The position numbers were made by a program, and so were the translations under genes. A DNA stretch of 64,000 bases, from NCBI RefSeq assembly GCF_003583725.1, contig NZ_QXTF01000003.1:124001-188000 (forward strand). The letters are read 5' to 3'. This stretch comes from Sphingomonas edaphi (GTDB taxonomy: Bacteria > Pseudomonadota > Alphaproteobacteria > Sphingomonadales > Sphingomonadaceae). The notes beneath the pieces were generated by a model, which searched no databases, was not told where the DNA came from, and saw nothing but the letters and a program-made list of their open reading frames with translations. Positions 16,994 to 27,068 of this stretch are shown here, piece after piece (the first letter of the stretch is position 1; every line of letters starts with the position of its first letter).

Positions 16994-19018
16994 ATGGGTA
17001 AGCGTCGCACCGGGCGGGGAGCCGCGACAAAATGGCTTGCAGGCTGTGCCGGGCTGGCGCTCGGCGCTGCGCCCTTGTGTGCGCAGCAGCCACCTCAGCC
17101 CATTGACCCGGCCGAACTGGACCCATCTGCCCCGCTTGATCCCATGCCCGACCTCGGGGTGGAGTGGCCGGACCTGAATGCGCCCGATCCAGCGCCGCCG
17201 CCGGAAGTCGAAGGCGTCGCGCCAGAAACGGCTGAGCAAGCAACAGCCGAGGCAGCCGAGGGCGTCGAAGATGCGTCGGCGTCCCGGCGCTACAGCTGGA
17301 CCCTGTCCGGTATCGACAACCTTGAGCGGGCGGAGGCCATCCGCGAGAATTTTGAAAAACGGTCGGCGCTGGAAGCGGACAAGGATGACGAAGCCAATGC
17401 TGCCCAGGTCGACCGCCGGGCGCGAGCGGACGCCGAATTGTTGGCCGAATTGCTGCGCAGCGAAGGCTATTACGACGCAGAGGTCGAACCGCGCATCGAT
17501 GTCGGGGCCGCAGGACTTCAAGTCGAACTGGCTGCTCAGGCAGGCCCGATTTACCGGTTCGAGAGCGTTGAACTCCCGGGCCTCGATGCGGCCGCAGGCA
17601 ATGAGGCAGCGAAACTGCGGGCTGCGTTTGCGGTGAAGGCGGGTGACCCGGTCGTCGCGCAGAATGTCATCGATGCCGGTGTCGCGCTACAGGTTGCGCT
17701 CGGCGAACGCGGCTTTGCGACGGCGAAGGTTGGTGAGCAGGACATCGTCGTCGATCATGAACAGCAGGTGGCGCGGCTGGTCTTGCCAGTGACGCCGGGA
17801 CCCGTGGCGCGATTTGGCCAGGTCAGCGTGAGCGGACGGCCGCCTTTTTCGTCTCGTCATGTACAGCGCATCGCAAGGTTCCGGCCCGGCGACCGCTATG
17901 AGCGGAGTGAAGTCGACGATTTGCGCCGGGCGCTGGTCGCCACTGGGCTGGTCGCTGCGGTGGACGTGCAACAGGTGCCCCGTGAGGAGGGGCAGGTCAT
18001 TGATCTTGCGATCAAGCTGGATCCCGCGCCGATGCGGACGATCGCCGGCGAACTTGGTTACGGGACCGGCGAGGGCCTTCGCGCTGAAGCGAGCTGGCAG
18101 CACCGCAATTTCTTCAATCCTGAAGGTGCTCTCACGCTTCGGGCAGTGGCGGGAACGCAGGAGCAGTTGGCTGCGGTGTCGCTGCGCCGGAACAATTGGC
18201 TTCGGCGCGATCAGGTACTGAATGCACAGGCGCTGACGAGCCATGTGGACCGCGATGCCTACGAGGCGAAAACTGCTTCGCTTTCCGTGGGCTTCGAGCG
18301 GCAAAGCAATTTCATCTGGCAAAAGAAATGGACGTGGAGCCTTGGCGCCGAGCTGGTCGCGACCGACGAACGCGACACGATCGAGGCGACGGGCGAACCG
18401 AGACGCCGGACCTTCTTCATCGGCGCGATCCCGGCGAGCCTTGGCTACGATGGCAGCGACGACCTGCTAAACCCGGCCAAAGGCTTCCGGCTGCTGGGCC
18501 GCCTGAGCCCGGAAGTCAGCTTCCAGGGCGGAACATTCACTTATGCGCGAACTCAGATTGATGCGAGCGCGTATCACCCCGTATCCGACACCGTGGTCGC
18601 GGCTGGTCGGGTCCGGCTCGGTTCCATTCTGGGCGCAGGACTGGACGATATCGCGCCATCACGGCGCTTCTATGCGGGCGGCGGCGGGTCGGTTCGCGGC
18701 TATGGCTATCAACGGCTAGGGCCGCGCGACATCGACGGCGATCCGATCGGCGGGCGCAGCCTTGCCGAGTTCAGCCTTGAAGCCCGCGTGCGCCTGAAGG
18801 CGCTGGGCGGCAATTTCGGGATCGTGCCGTTTATCGACGGTGGCACCCTGTCCACCGAGACGCTGCCGGACTTCAAGGACTGGCAGATCGGTGTCGGCCT
18901 CGGCGCGCGCTATTATTCCAGCTTCGGTCCGATCCGCCTGGATGTCGGGACGCCGCTCAACCCGCAGAAGGGTGACGGGCGGATCGCCGTTGTCGTCAGC
19001 CTGGGCCAAGCCTTCTAA
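16994..19018 (+). CDS. tamA: TamA: outer-membrane Omp85-family assembly protein
   Basis: Omp85 protein of 674 residues that partners TamB in outer-membrane protein and lipid traffic. A signal peptide (about 1-32, ending APLCAQ) is followed by a Pro/Glu-rich linker, POTRA-like repeats (about 130-360) and a C-terminal 16-strand barrel region. The barrel includes the typical RRFYAGGGGSVRGYGYQRLG motif of Omp85 L6 and ends in the terminal Phe of SLGQAF. ATG at 16994 is preferred because it begins the signal peptide. The stop and the next start overlap as TAATG, so tamA and tamB are translationally coupled. Confidence 0.92.
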   Translation: MGKRRTGRGAATKWLAGCAGLALGAAPLCAQQPPQPIDPAELDPSAPLDPMPDLGVEWPDLNAPDPAPPPEVEGVAPETAEQATAEAAEGVEDASASRRYSWTLSGIDNLERAEAIRENFEKRSALEADKDDEANAAQVDRRARADAELLAELLRSEGYYDAEVEPRIDVGAAGLQVELAAQAGPIYRFESVELPGLDAAAGNEAAKLRAAFAVKAGDPVVAQNVIDAGVALQVALGERGFATAKVGEQDIVVDHEQQVARLVLPVTPGPVARFGQVSVSGRPPFSSRHVQRIARFRPGDRYERSEVDDLRRALVATGLVAAVDVQQVPREEGQVIDLAIKLDPAPMRTIAGELGYGTGEGLRAEASWQHRNFFNPEGALTLRAVAGTQEQLAAVSLRRNNWLRRDQVLNAQALTSHVDRDAYEAKTASLSVGFERQSNFIWQKKWTWSLGAELVATDERDTIEATGEPRRRTFFIGAIPASLGYDGSDDLLNPAKGFRLLGRLSPEVSFQGGTFTYARTQIDASAYHPVSDTVVAAGRVRLGSILGAGLDDIAPSRRFYAGGGGSVRGYGYQRLGPRDIDGDPIGGRSLAEFSLEARVRLKALGGNFGIVPFIDGGTLSTETLPDFKDWQIGVGLGARYYSSFGPIRLDVGTPLNPQKGDGRIAVVVSLGQAF

Positions 19019-22000
19019 TGGCCGAAGCGGTCGTCGAAACCGGGGCGGGCGGCGAACCCATCATCGTCAGACGTCCCCGTCGTTGGGGCAGGCGGCTAAT
19101 CAACGAATTCCTAGTTCTTCTGGTCGTGCTCGCGGCCTTGCTGGCTGGGGCGCTGGTGTTGCTCGACACGGCGCCGGGTCATCGCTTCATCGTGGACCGG
19201 ATATCCCAGTTGGAGACCGCGACAGGCCTCCGAATAAAGATCGCGCGGATCGAAGGGTCAATTTACGGCGAAGCGCGACTGAGGGGCGTCGCTGTCAGTG
19301 ATCCACAGGGCGTGTTCTTGACCAGTCCCGAGATCACCGTCGACTGGGCGCCCGGCGCCTGGCTCTATAACAGTCTCCACATCGACCGGCTGGAATCGCG
19401 ATTGGTCCGATTGCAACGGTTGCCGAAGCTTCGTCCGACCGGACGTGACCGACCGCTACTGCCGGATTTCGACATTCACATTGGTCGGCTGAAGATCGAC
19501 CGGCTGGAATTGGCCAAAGCCGTGACTGGTACCGCAAGGGTCGGCAGCCTTGCCGGTGAAGCGGATATCAGGGCTGGCCGAGCGATGGTCGGCTTACAGC
19601 TGGCAATGCTGGACGGCGATCGAATGGCGGCCAAGATCGACGCGGAGCCGGATCGTAACCGCTTCGACATTGATGTGCGTGCGATCGCACCCGCCGACGG
19701 TCTCATCCCGGCGATTACCGGAATCAAGCGGCCGATTGACCTTACCATCGGAGGTGACGGCAGCTGGACCCGGTGGCGGGGTAGCGCAAAGCTCCTGGTT
19801 GCTCGGCGATCTGCAGCGGATCTCGTGCTGGCAGCGGACAGTGGCCGTTATCGCCTGTCGGGCCTGGTTGCGCCGTCGCCGTTTCTCAAGGGCAGGCTGC
19901 AGCGGCTGACTGCGCCATTGGTGAAGGTGAACGGCAACGCGACCTTTGTTGAGCGTGTGCTGGATGGCGAACTATCAATGGCGTCGCCCGCGCTTCGTGC
20001 CGTGGCACGCGGCAAAGTCGACTTCGCGCAAGGGCGTTACGAGGCCCTTCGGCTGGGCGCCGACCTGCTTCGCCCGCCAGCGCTGTTCCCCAACATGACA
20101 GGCCGCAACGTTCGCTTGGTCTGGACCCTCGACGGGCCGATGGATCGGGCGGATTATGCCTATCGCCTCGCAAGTCCCCAGGTCGCATTCGACAATACCG
20201 GGTTCGTCGATGTCCGGGCGGAGGGCCGCGGCAAGCTGTCTCCTTGGCCGATGCGGGTCCCATTGTTGCTTCGAGCTCGGGCGATCACCGGGGTCGGCGA
20301 CGTGGCAGGCGGAATCCTCGCCAACATAAGCCTGAAGGGCATGCTGTCGATCACGCCTCAACTGGTACGCGGTGAGAAACTGGAACTGCGCAGCGCCAGG
20401 CTGAACGGCATCATGTCGTTGCTGATCGACCTCAGGACCGGCCGGTTTGATGTCGCAATCTCTGGTGGGATGAAGCGATATCTGATTCCCGGACTTGGGG
20501 TCGTCGATATTGAAACCCAGCTGCAGGTCGTGCCCGGTCCTGGCGGGAAAGGCTCGCGGGTCATCGGCAAGGCGCAGGCGTGGGTCCGGCGGCTGGATAA
20601 CACGTTCTTCGCGGGCCTGACGGGTGGCTTACCGCGCCTCACGACCGACCTCGAACGCGGAACGGATGGCATTCTGCGACTGACGAACCTCCAGCTCTAT
20701 TCGCCCAAGCTGCGGCTATCGGGGCAGGGGATTCGGCGGCGCGACGGCACGTTCCTGATCGAGGCGCGCGGTAACCAGGCTCAATATGGACCGTTGCGCC
20801 TTCGCCTCGATGGGCGGATCGAACGGCCCAAAGTCGAGCTTTTCCTCGAGCGGCCAAACGAGGCGCTTGGCATTCGCGACATGCGGCTGTTCCTCGATCC
20901 GACGGCACAGGGATTCGCTTATCGAGCAAATGGTCAGTCGAGGTTTGGCCCGTTCACATCCAATGGAGCGATCCTGCTGCCTCGCGGCGGACGAGCGACG
21001 ATCAACATAGCAGCGCTGGATGTCGCCGGGACGACCGCTCGCGGCGCGCTTCGTGCCGATCCGGGCGGATTCAGCGGGCAGTTGCGTCTGGCAGGCGGAT
21101 CACTTGCAGGGACATTGGACTTTGCGCCAGCCAGCGGGGCGCAAAAGATCGAGGCGCACTTGACCGCGACCAATGCCACTCTCCCTGACCTGACGGTGCG
21201 ATCAGGTCGGCTCGACGGCACGATCATTTTGGCTGACGGCCGGACCACGCTCGACGGCGTGCTGAACGCGCGCGGACTGACCATGAGCGGCATTACGCTG
21301 TCACGCGTCACGGCCAACGCGAAGCTGGTGAATGGCAGCGGACAAGTTCGCGCGGCCCTCGCTGGCACGCGGCGAACGGCGTTTGAGATGATAGCACTGG
21401 CCAATGTCACGCCGGACCGCATCAGTGTAACCGGCCGAGGACTGCTCGACCGCAGGCCGCTGACACTTGAGAGTCCAGCGGTGCTGACCAAGGTTTCCGG
21501 CGGTTGGGAAATTGCGCCGACGCGCATAAGGTTTGCGGGAGGGCGAGGGACGTTGGCTGGACGCACCGGCAACCGCCCGGAGCTTCGCGCCGACATCGAG
21601 GCAATGCCCCTTCAGCTGCTGGATATAGTCTGGCCGAAGGCGGGGCTCGGTGGGATTGCGAGCGGTCATATGGAGTATCGCTGGGACGGGCAGCCTTCGG
21701 GCCGCGCCAACTTGCGGGTGCGCGGCTTGACGCGGGCGGGGCTGGTGCTTGCTTCAAAGCCGATCGACATTGGACTGAATGCCGTCCTTGATGGCGGAAA
21801 GGCGGCCATGCGCGCGGTGGCCGTAAGCGACGGCAAGACCATCGGCAGAGCCCAGGCGCGGTTCTCCCCGCTGGGCCGCGGACCAATCGTGGCTGAGCTG
21901 ATGAACGCGCCCATGCTGCTGCAGCTGCGTTACGCTGGTCCGGCGGATACGCTTTGGCGGCTATCGGGAGTCGAAATTTTCGACCTGTCTGGACCGGTGT

Positions 22001-23187
22001 CGATCGGCGCTGACATCAGCGGCCGGCTGGTCGATCCGCAAATCAGGGGATCACTGCGATCCAACGGCGCTCGCATCGAGAGCGCGGTGACCGGCACCGT
22101 GGTCGAACAGATCAACGCTGCCGGCGTCTTTAACGGATCTCGCCTGGTCTTTCGCCAGATTGGAGGCACGACGCCGGGCGGCGGTTCGGTCAGTGGCAGT
22201 GGCGTCATCGATTTTTCTGGCGGTAAGGCAGGTCTGGATCTCAATTTTCAGACAGACCGGGCGCGTATCTTGGCGCGCGACGACATAGCAGCGACGGTCA
22301 CCGGCCCGCTGGCGATCAAGTCGAGCGGGGAGGGTGGTACAATCAGCGGCCAACTCCGCCTCAACAGCGGCCGCTTCACGCTGGGTCGGGCGAGCGCTGC
22401 GGCGTCCGTTCCGCAACTCCAGGTCCGCAATGTCGGCGTTGATCCGGCTGAGGAAATTGAGATTCGGCAGCTCGCGCCATGGCGATTGAATCTGGATGTC
22501 GCAGGCGGTGAGTTGACGGTCCGGGGATTGGGGATCGATAGCCGCTGGACTACTGACCTGAAAATCGGAGGGACGGCAGACGCCCCCCGATTCACCGGCC
22601 GGGCCGATCTAATCCGTGGCGATTATGATTTTGCCGGCCGAAACTTCCGGCTTCAGCATGGGGTGATCCGCTTCCGCGGCGAAAGCCCGCCTGACCCGCA
22701 ACTGGATATCCGGGCAGAAGCGCAGGTCCAAGGGTTGGATGCCAGCGTGATCGTCGGTGGAACGGGTCTTCGCCCCGAAATCCGCTTCGCCAGCGTTCCG
22801 CAATTGCCACAGGACGAGTTGCTGTCGCGCATCCTGTTCGGAACGTCGATTACCAACCTGTCGGCGCCAGAAGCACTGCAGCTTGCCTCGGCAGTCGCTG
22901 CGCTACAGTCGGGATCGGGTAACCTCGATCCGATCAACGCGGTTCGCCGCGCGGTTGGCTTGGATCGCTTGCGTATCCTGCCAGCGGATGTTGCAACTGG
23001 CCAGAAAACTGCGCTTTCTGCTGGCAAATATATTGGCCGGAAGCTGTTCGTGGAGGTGATTACCGACGGGCAGGGCTATTCCGCGACACGCATCGAATAT
23101 CAGGTGACGCGCTGGCTCTCGCTGCTATCTTCCATCTCGACCATCGGCCGTACGAGCGCGAACGTGCGCGTATCCAAGGATTATTGA
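19018..23187 (+). CDS. tamB: TamB: translocation and assembly module inner-membrane protein
   Basis: Large protein of 1389 residues. An N-terminal membrane helix (about 26-50, LVVLAALLAGALVLL) anchors it in the inner membrane. The long periplasmic part is rich in beta strands of the AsmA/YhdP/TamB hydrophobic-groove type, and the DUF490/TamB domain occupies about the last 350 residues, with PQLPQDELLSRILFG near residue 1260. TamB forms a bridge to TamA and is implicated in outer-membrane biogenesis and phospholipid transport. The length is in the usual 1300-1500 range. It overlaps tamA by one base. Confidence 0.93.
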   Translation: MAEAVVETGAGGEPIIVRRPRRWGRRLINEFLVLLVVLAALLAGALVLLDTAPGHRFIVDRISQLETATGLRIKIARIEGSIYGEARLRGVAVSDPQGVFLTSPEITVDWAPGAWLYNSLHIDRLESRLVRLQRLPKLRPTGRDRPLLPDFDIHIGRLKIDRLELAKAVTGTARVGSLAGEADIRAGRAMVGLQLAMLDGDRMAAKIDAEPDRNRFDIDVRAIAPADGLIPAITGIKRPIDLTIGGDGSWTRWRGSAKLLVARRSAADLVLAADSGRYRLSGLVAPSPFLKGRLQRLTAPLVKVNGNATFVERVLDGELSMASPALRAVARGKVDFAQGRYEALRLGADLLRPPALFPNMTGRNVRLVWTLDGPMDRADYAYRLASPQVAFDNTGFVDVRAEGRGKLSPWPMRVPLLLRARAITGVGDVAGGILANISLKGMLSITPQLVRGEKLELRSARLNGIMSLLIDLRTGRFDVAISGGMKRYLIPGLGVVDIETQLQVVPGPGGKGSRVIGKAQAWVRRLDNTFFAGLTGGLPRLTTDLERGTDGILRLTNLQLYSPKLRLSGQGIRRRDGTFLIEARGNQAQYGPLRLRLDGRIERPKVELFLERPNEALGIRDMRLFLDPTAQGFAYRANGQSRFGPFTSNGAILLPRGGRATINIAALDVAGTTARGALRADPGGFSGQLRLAGGSLAGTLDFAPASGAQKIEAHLTATNATLPDLTVRSGRLDGTIILADGRTTLDGVLNARGLTMSGITLSRVTANAKLVNGSGQVRAALAGTRRTAFEMIALANVTPDRISVTGRGLLDRRPLTLESPAVLTKVSGGWEIAPTRIRFAGGRGTLAGRTGNRPELRADIEAMPLQLLDIVWPKAGLGGIASGHMEYRWDGQPSGRANLRVRGLTRAGLVLASKPIDIGLNAVLDGGKAAMRAVAVSDGKTIGRAQARFSPLGRGPIVAELMNAPMLLQLRYAGPADTLWRLSGVEIFDLSGPVSIGADISGRLVDPQIRGSLRSNGARIESAVTGTVVEQINAAGVFNGSRLVFRQIGGTTPGGGSVSGSGVIDFSGGKAGLDLNFQTDRARILARDDIAATVTGPLAIKSSGEGGTISGQLRLNSGRFTLGRASAAASVPQLQVRNVGVDPAEEIEIRQLAPWRLNLDVAGGELTVRGLGIDSRWTTDLKIGGTADAPRFTGRADLIRGDYDFAGRNFRLQHGVIRFRGESPPDPQLDIRAEAQVQGLDASVIVGGTGLRPEIRFASVPQLPQDELLSRILFGTSITNLSAPEALQLASAVAALQSGSGNLDPINAVRRAVGLDRLRILPADVATGQKTALSAGKYIGRKLFVEVITDGQGYSATRIEYQVTRWLSLLSSISTIGRTSANVRVSKDY

Positions 23188-23202
23188 ATCGATCAAATTT
23201 GC

Positions 23203-23222
23203 GCCCCATTGGGCGATGGGGC
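23203..23222. terminator. GC-rich hairpin after tamB
   Basis: Perfect 7-bp stem (23203-23209 with 23216-23222) and 6-nt loop beginning 16 nt after the tamB stop. No T-tract follows, so it is either a weak terminator or an mRNA 3'-end stabiliser. Confidence 0.35.
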
Positions 23223-23275
23223 CAGATAATCGAACGTGGCAACTTGCTCGATTGAGACTGTGAAGGGGGAGCGTC

Positions 23276-24781
23276 TTGGAAACAGGCGTAGTTATTTCGC
23301 TGGCGGCGTACTTCATCGCGATGCTGGGTATTGGGCTGTGGGCATGGAAAAAATCGACCGACAGCATTGACGGCTACCTGCTCGGCGGACGCCAGCTGTC
23401 CGCGCCGGTTGCCGCTCTTTCCGCGGGCGCCTCGGATATGTCGGGCTGGTTGCTACTTGGGCTTCCGGGGGCTGCGTTTGTAGCGGGCTTGAGTGCAAGT
23501 TGGATTGCGATTGGCCTAGTTGCAGGCGCCTTCCTCAATTACATCATCGTCGCGCCGAGACTGCGCGTGCAGACGGAACTCACTGGCGACGCGATTACCA
23601 TTCCTGACTTCTTCGAGAAGCGGTTCGAGGATCGAAGCCATCTCCTGCGCATCATCGCATCCGTCGTAATCGTTGTCTTCTTCACTCTGTACACCTCCGC
23701 GGGGATGGTCGCGGGAGGAAAGCTCTTCGAAAGCGCATTTGGCTCCGACTATTCGCTCGGCCTCTGGCTGACTGCCGGCGTCGTCGTGGTGTACACATTG
23801 TTTGGTGGCTTTCTCGCGGTGAGCCTCACTGATTTCGTGCAGGGCTGCATCATGTTTGTCGCGCTGGTCCTGCTACCTGTCGTCGCCTTCTCGCAGCTTG
23901 GCTGGGAGTTCACCGGCGAACTAGCAGCGGCAAAACCGGGCGCGTTCGACATGATGGCGGGCCTCACGACGCTAGGGGTGATTTCCTCGCTAGCCTGGGG
24001 ACTGGGTTACTTTGGCCAGCCTCATATCATCGTTCGCTTCATGGCAGTCCGGTCGGTCCGCGATATCCCGGCAATGCGCAATATTGGTATGAGCTGGATG
24101 ATTGTCGCTTTGATCGGCGCGGTCGCTACCGGCGTAGTGGGCGCAGCATACGTGATCCGCACTGGCACTCCGCTGGAAGACCCCGAGACGATTTTCATCC
24201 TGTTGGCCGAAGCACTCTTTGATCCCTTGATTACCGGCTTTCTGTTGGCTGCACTTCTCGCTGCGATCATGAGCACGATTTCATCGCAGTTGCTGGTATC
24301 GTCGAGTTCGCTGACGGAGGATTTTTACCGAATCTACCTGAATCGTACTGCCTCTCAGAAGCAATTGGTGATGGTCGGGCGCGTTTGTGTCCTCGCGGTA
24401 GCATTGGTGGCTATCCTGCTGGCTTATAATCCCGAGAACACCATCCTCGGCCTGGTCGCAAATGCCTGGGCGGGATTTGGAGCTGCGTTTGGACCGGTCG
24501 TAATTTTGTCGCTCACATGGAAGCGTCTCACCCGTAATGGCGCGCTCGCGGGCATTCTGGTTGGCGCTGCGACAGTCCTGTTCTGGATCTACGCACCTGT
24601 CCTTGCCGACGGCGCGGTCTTGAGCACCGTTGTTTACGAGATTGTGCCCGGGTTCCTCCTCGGAGGACTCGCAGCGATCCTCGTTAGCGTGGCAGGAAGT
24701 CCCCCTCCGGCAAAGGTCGTGGAAACCTTTGAGCGCAACGAGAGTGAGCGTCTGACACAGCGCGCGCCCCCTAATGTCTAG
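23276..24781 (+). CDS. putP: Sodium/solute symporter, PutP-like (sodium/proline)
   Basis: SSS-family symporter of 501 residues with about 13 membrane helices, typical of PutP. Signature stretches include GASDMSGWLLLGLPGA near the N-terminus, and SLAWGLGYFGQPHIIVRFMA, which is characteristic of proline transporters. The start is a TTG at 23276 with AAGGGGGAG 4-5 nt upstream; no better ATG exists near. The 3' end overlaps the following MHS-family gene by 8 bp, so both are probably one transcript and may import related osmolytes or amino acids. Proline specificity is inferred from family resemblance. Confidence 0.88.
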   Translation: METGVVISLAAYFIAMLGIGLWAWKKSTDSIDGYLLGGRQLSAPVAALSAGASDMSGWLLLGLPGAAFVAGLSASWIAIGLVAGAFLNYIIVAPRLRVQTELTGDAITIPDFFEKRFEDRSHLLRIIASVVIVVFFTLYTSAGMVAGGKLFESAFGSDYSLGLWLTAGVVVVYTLFGGFLAVSLTDFVQGCIMFVALVLLPVVAFSQLGWEFTGELAAAKPGAFDMMAGLTTLGVISSLAWGLGYFGQPHIIVRFMAVRSVRDIPAMRNIGMSWMIVALIGAVATGVVGAAYVIRTGTPLEDPETIFILLAEALFDPLITGFLLAALLAAIMSTISSQLLVSSSSLTEDFYRIYLNRTASQKQLVMVGRVCVLAVALVAILLAYNPENTILGLVANAWAGFGAAFGPVVILSLTWKRLTRNGALAGILVGAATVLFWIYAPVLADGAVLSTVVYEIVPGFLLGGLAAILVSVAGSPPPAKVVETFERNESERLTQRAPPNV

Positions 24782-26051
24782 TCGGCAGCGACTTACAAAC
24801 ATTGTCGGGGGATCCGCGGGCAATCTCGTCGAGTGGTTCGACTGGTATGTCTACGCGGCCTTTGCGCTGTACTTCGCGCCCAGCTTCTTTCCGGAGGGCG
24901 ACCAGACAGCGCAGTTGATGTCGACGGCAGCGGTGTTCGCCGTCGGCTTCATCATGCGGCCGATCGGAGCCTGGGTGATGGGCATTTATGCCGATCACAA
25001 GGGGCGCAAGGCAGGCCTGTCGCTATCGGTCAGTCTGATGTGCCTTGGGTCGCTCGCGATTGCCGCTGCGCCGACCTATGCGCAGGCCGGTCTTCTGTCC
25101 CCCGCTATCCTGGTCGCCGCGCGCATGGTGCAAGGCCTTAGCCTCGGCGGCGAATATGGGTCGAGTGCGACCTATTTAAGCGAGATGGCAGGCCGGGAAC
25201 GGCGCGGCTTCTGGTCCAGCTTCCAATATGTGACCCTGATCGCCGGGCAGCTGTTCGCGCTGGCGCTTCTTCTACTCTTGCAGGCGACGATGAGCGAGGC
25301 CGCGCTCGAGGGCTGGGGATGGCGCATCGCCTTCGTGATCGGCGCGGTGCTGGCCGTCGTCGTCTTTATCATCCGCCGTCGGCTGACCGAAACTGAAAGC
25401 TTCGCCAATGTTCAGGCGCTAGGCGCGGACCGGCCAAAGTCGAGCGGGACGAACCTGTTTCGCGATCATCCGCGGGAGGCGTTTCTTGTCATGGCGTTGA
25501 CCGCAGGCGGCACACTCGCCTTCTACGCCTACACGACCTACATGCAGAAATACCTGGCCAATACAGTCGGCTTTGACCGGGAAACGGCATCGCGGATCAT
25601 GACGGCGGCCTTGGCGCTGTTCATGCTCCTTCAGCCGCTGGCCGGGCTGCTTAGCGACCGCGTCGGACGCAAGCCCGTGATGATCTTCTTCGGGGCGGCG
25701 GGCATGGTGCTGACCTGGCCAATCTTCACGACGCTAGAGACGACACGCGATCCGCTCGCTGCATTCGGTCTCGTAATGCTGAGCCTGGTAATCGTCACCG
25801 GCTACACATCAATCAATGCTGTAGTGAAGGCGGAGCTGTTTCCTGGTCATATCCGCGCGCTTGGAGTGGCGCTTCCTTATGCGATCGCCAACACTCTATT
25901 TGGCGGAACGGCCGAATATGTTGCCTTGGCCCTGAAAGACGCAGGGCATGAGCGCTGGTTCTATATCTATGTGTCCGTCGTGATCGGACTGAGCCTCATT
26001 ACGTACGCGACAATGCGCGACACTAAGAAAACCAGCCTGATTGCGGAATAG
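24774..26051 (+). CDS. MFS transporter, metabolite:H+ symporter (MHS) family
   Basis: MHS-family symporter of 425 residues, related to KgtP, ProP and ShiA. It starts with the family motif NLVEWFDWYVYAAFALYF and has IMRPIGAWVMGIYADHKGRK (helix 2-3 motif), then LSLGGEYGSSATYLSE. About 12 membrane helices are visible. It imports a carboxylate, betaine or proline-type solute; 2-oxoglutarate is the commonest annotation. The overlap with putP suggests coupled expression. The stop is only 2 bp from the convergent PilZ gene. Confidence 0.88.
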   Translation: MSSRQRLTNIVGGSAGNLVEWFDWYVYAAFALYFAPSFFPEGDQTAQLMSTAAVFAVGFIMRPIGAWVMGIYADHKGRKAGLSLSVSLMCLGSLAIAAAPTYAQAGLLSPAILVAARMVQGLSLGGEYGSSATYLSEMAGRERRGFWSSFQYVTLIAGQLFALALLLLLQATMSEAALEGWGWRIAFVIGAVLAVVVFIIRRRLTETESFANVQALGADRPKSSGTNLFRDHPREAFLVMALTAGGTLAFYAYTTYMQKYLANTVGFDRETASRIMTAALALFMLLQPLAGLLSDRVGRKPVMIFFGAAGMVLTWPIFTTLETTRDPLAAFGLVMLSLVIVTGYTSINAVVKAELFPGHIRALGVALPYAIANTLFGGTAEYVALALKDAGHERWFYIYVSVVIGLSLITYATMRDTKKTSLIAE

Positions 26052-26053
26052 GC

Positions 26054-26980
26054 CTAGCGCTTGAGAAAGCCTTCAAGGTCTTCGCGGAGATCTTCGAGCG
26101 AACTGCGCTGCCAGCCCTCGGCCCAAGGATTGTCGTGGTCTGCGCTGATCTGTCCGGGACCGGGGCGGGTCCATTGATCGTGAGCAACTTCGGGTTTGGC
26201 AGAAACCAGCGCTCTCAGGTCGAATGGCTTGTCGAAGGCGAGACCAGCCTTGTCCCCGCACGACCAGCCGACCCGCGCGAAATGCTGTCCGCCCTCGCCA
26301 AGATCGAGGAGAACCTTCGCCCCCTCGGGGTACGACACAGGGCATTCGATCAGCGCGCCATTTTCGGAGATGTTGCGTAAGCGAACCCGCTCGCTGCAAT
26401 GATTGTAGAGGATATGCGCCATCCAGATCAGCGGGTGGCGGCGTTCGGTACGGCGGGAATTGACGACGCTGTCGTCGCTGTCCTTCTTCGCCTCGGTTGG
26501 CAGCTGAGCTGGCGTAGAAGTCACCACCACATCGGGAAAGCTGCGGCGAATGACATCGAGCAGCAATGCGTCGCGCACTTCCGGATCGCAGTCGATGCGG
26601 GTCTCGTGAGCGAATTCGAGGCCGACGCGATCCTCCCGGATCCAGCGGACGGCGCATTCGATGGCGGCGCCTTCTCCAAGCATCAGGTCAATGCGGTCCC
26701 ACAGGCGCGGACCGAAGTCGGCGCGGATCATGGCTCCGCCGCCAGACAGGTTGATCAGATCGACCGGACGCGTCTTTCCCTTGTAGAGGGCCGAAGCGGT
26801 TTCGTGATCGAGGCGGTGGCGATCATCGTCGCGCTGGTTGTGGCTGCGGTGTTCGTTGCGCGGCACTTCGACCGAGGAAAGACTATCGGTCTCGGCTCCG
26901 CGCCCGTTCTTTGCGCGAACCAACGGATCCGTCGAATGAAGGCCTTTCCCCGAAAGGATGGCCGACCGGAAGCTGTTCAT
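26054..26980 (-). CDS. Protein with two PilZ domains
   Basis: Soluble protein of 308 residues carrying two PilZ-like domains, at about residues 45-135 and 165-245. The second has RRTERRHPLIWMAHILY followed by LRNISENGALIECPV, matching the RxxxR plus (D/N)xSxxG c-di-GMP-binding signature. The first has VDLINLSGGGAMIRA, with a less clear arginine motif (RHRLDHETA). It is probably a c-di-GMP effector or a diverged relative. ATG at 26980 has GAGG about 8 nt upstream and replaces a longer frame to 27001. The gene is convergent with the MHS transporter. Confidence 0.8.
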   Translation of the reverse strand: MNSFRSAILSGKGLHSTDPLVRAKNGRGAETDSLSSVEVPRNEHRSHNQRDDDRHRLDHETASALYKGKTRPVDLINLSGGGAMIRADFGPRLWDRIDLMLGEGAAIECAVRWIREDRVGLEFAHETRIDCDPEVRDALLLDVIRRSFPDVVVTSTPAQLPTEAKKDSDDSVVNSRRTERRHPLIWMAHILYNHCSERVRLRNISENGALIECPVSYPEGAKVLLDLGEGGQHFARVGWSCGDKAGLAFDKPFDLRALVSAKPEVAHDQWTRPGPGQISADHDNPWAEGWQRSSLEDLREDLEGFLKR

Positions 26981-27020
26981 CGATGTGACCTCGCACGCCA
27001 TGGCCCGAAGACCATGACGT

Positions 27021-27044
27021 GCAAAGGGTTACGATCCGGTAACC
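27021..27044 (-). terminator. Possible weak terminator of glnA
   Basis: Downstream of glnA on its strand: 6-bp perfect stem (27027-27032 with 27039-27044), 6-nt loop, followed on the minus strand by CCCTTTGC. The short T-run makes it a weak candidate. Confidence 0.4.
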
Positions 27045-27068
27045 AGCGGCGTTATTTGGCGTTGTCGC

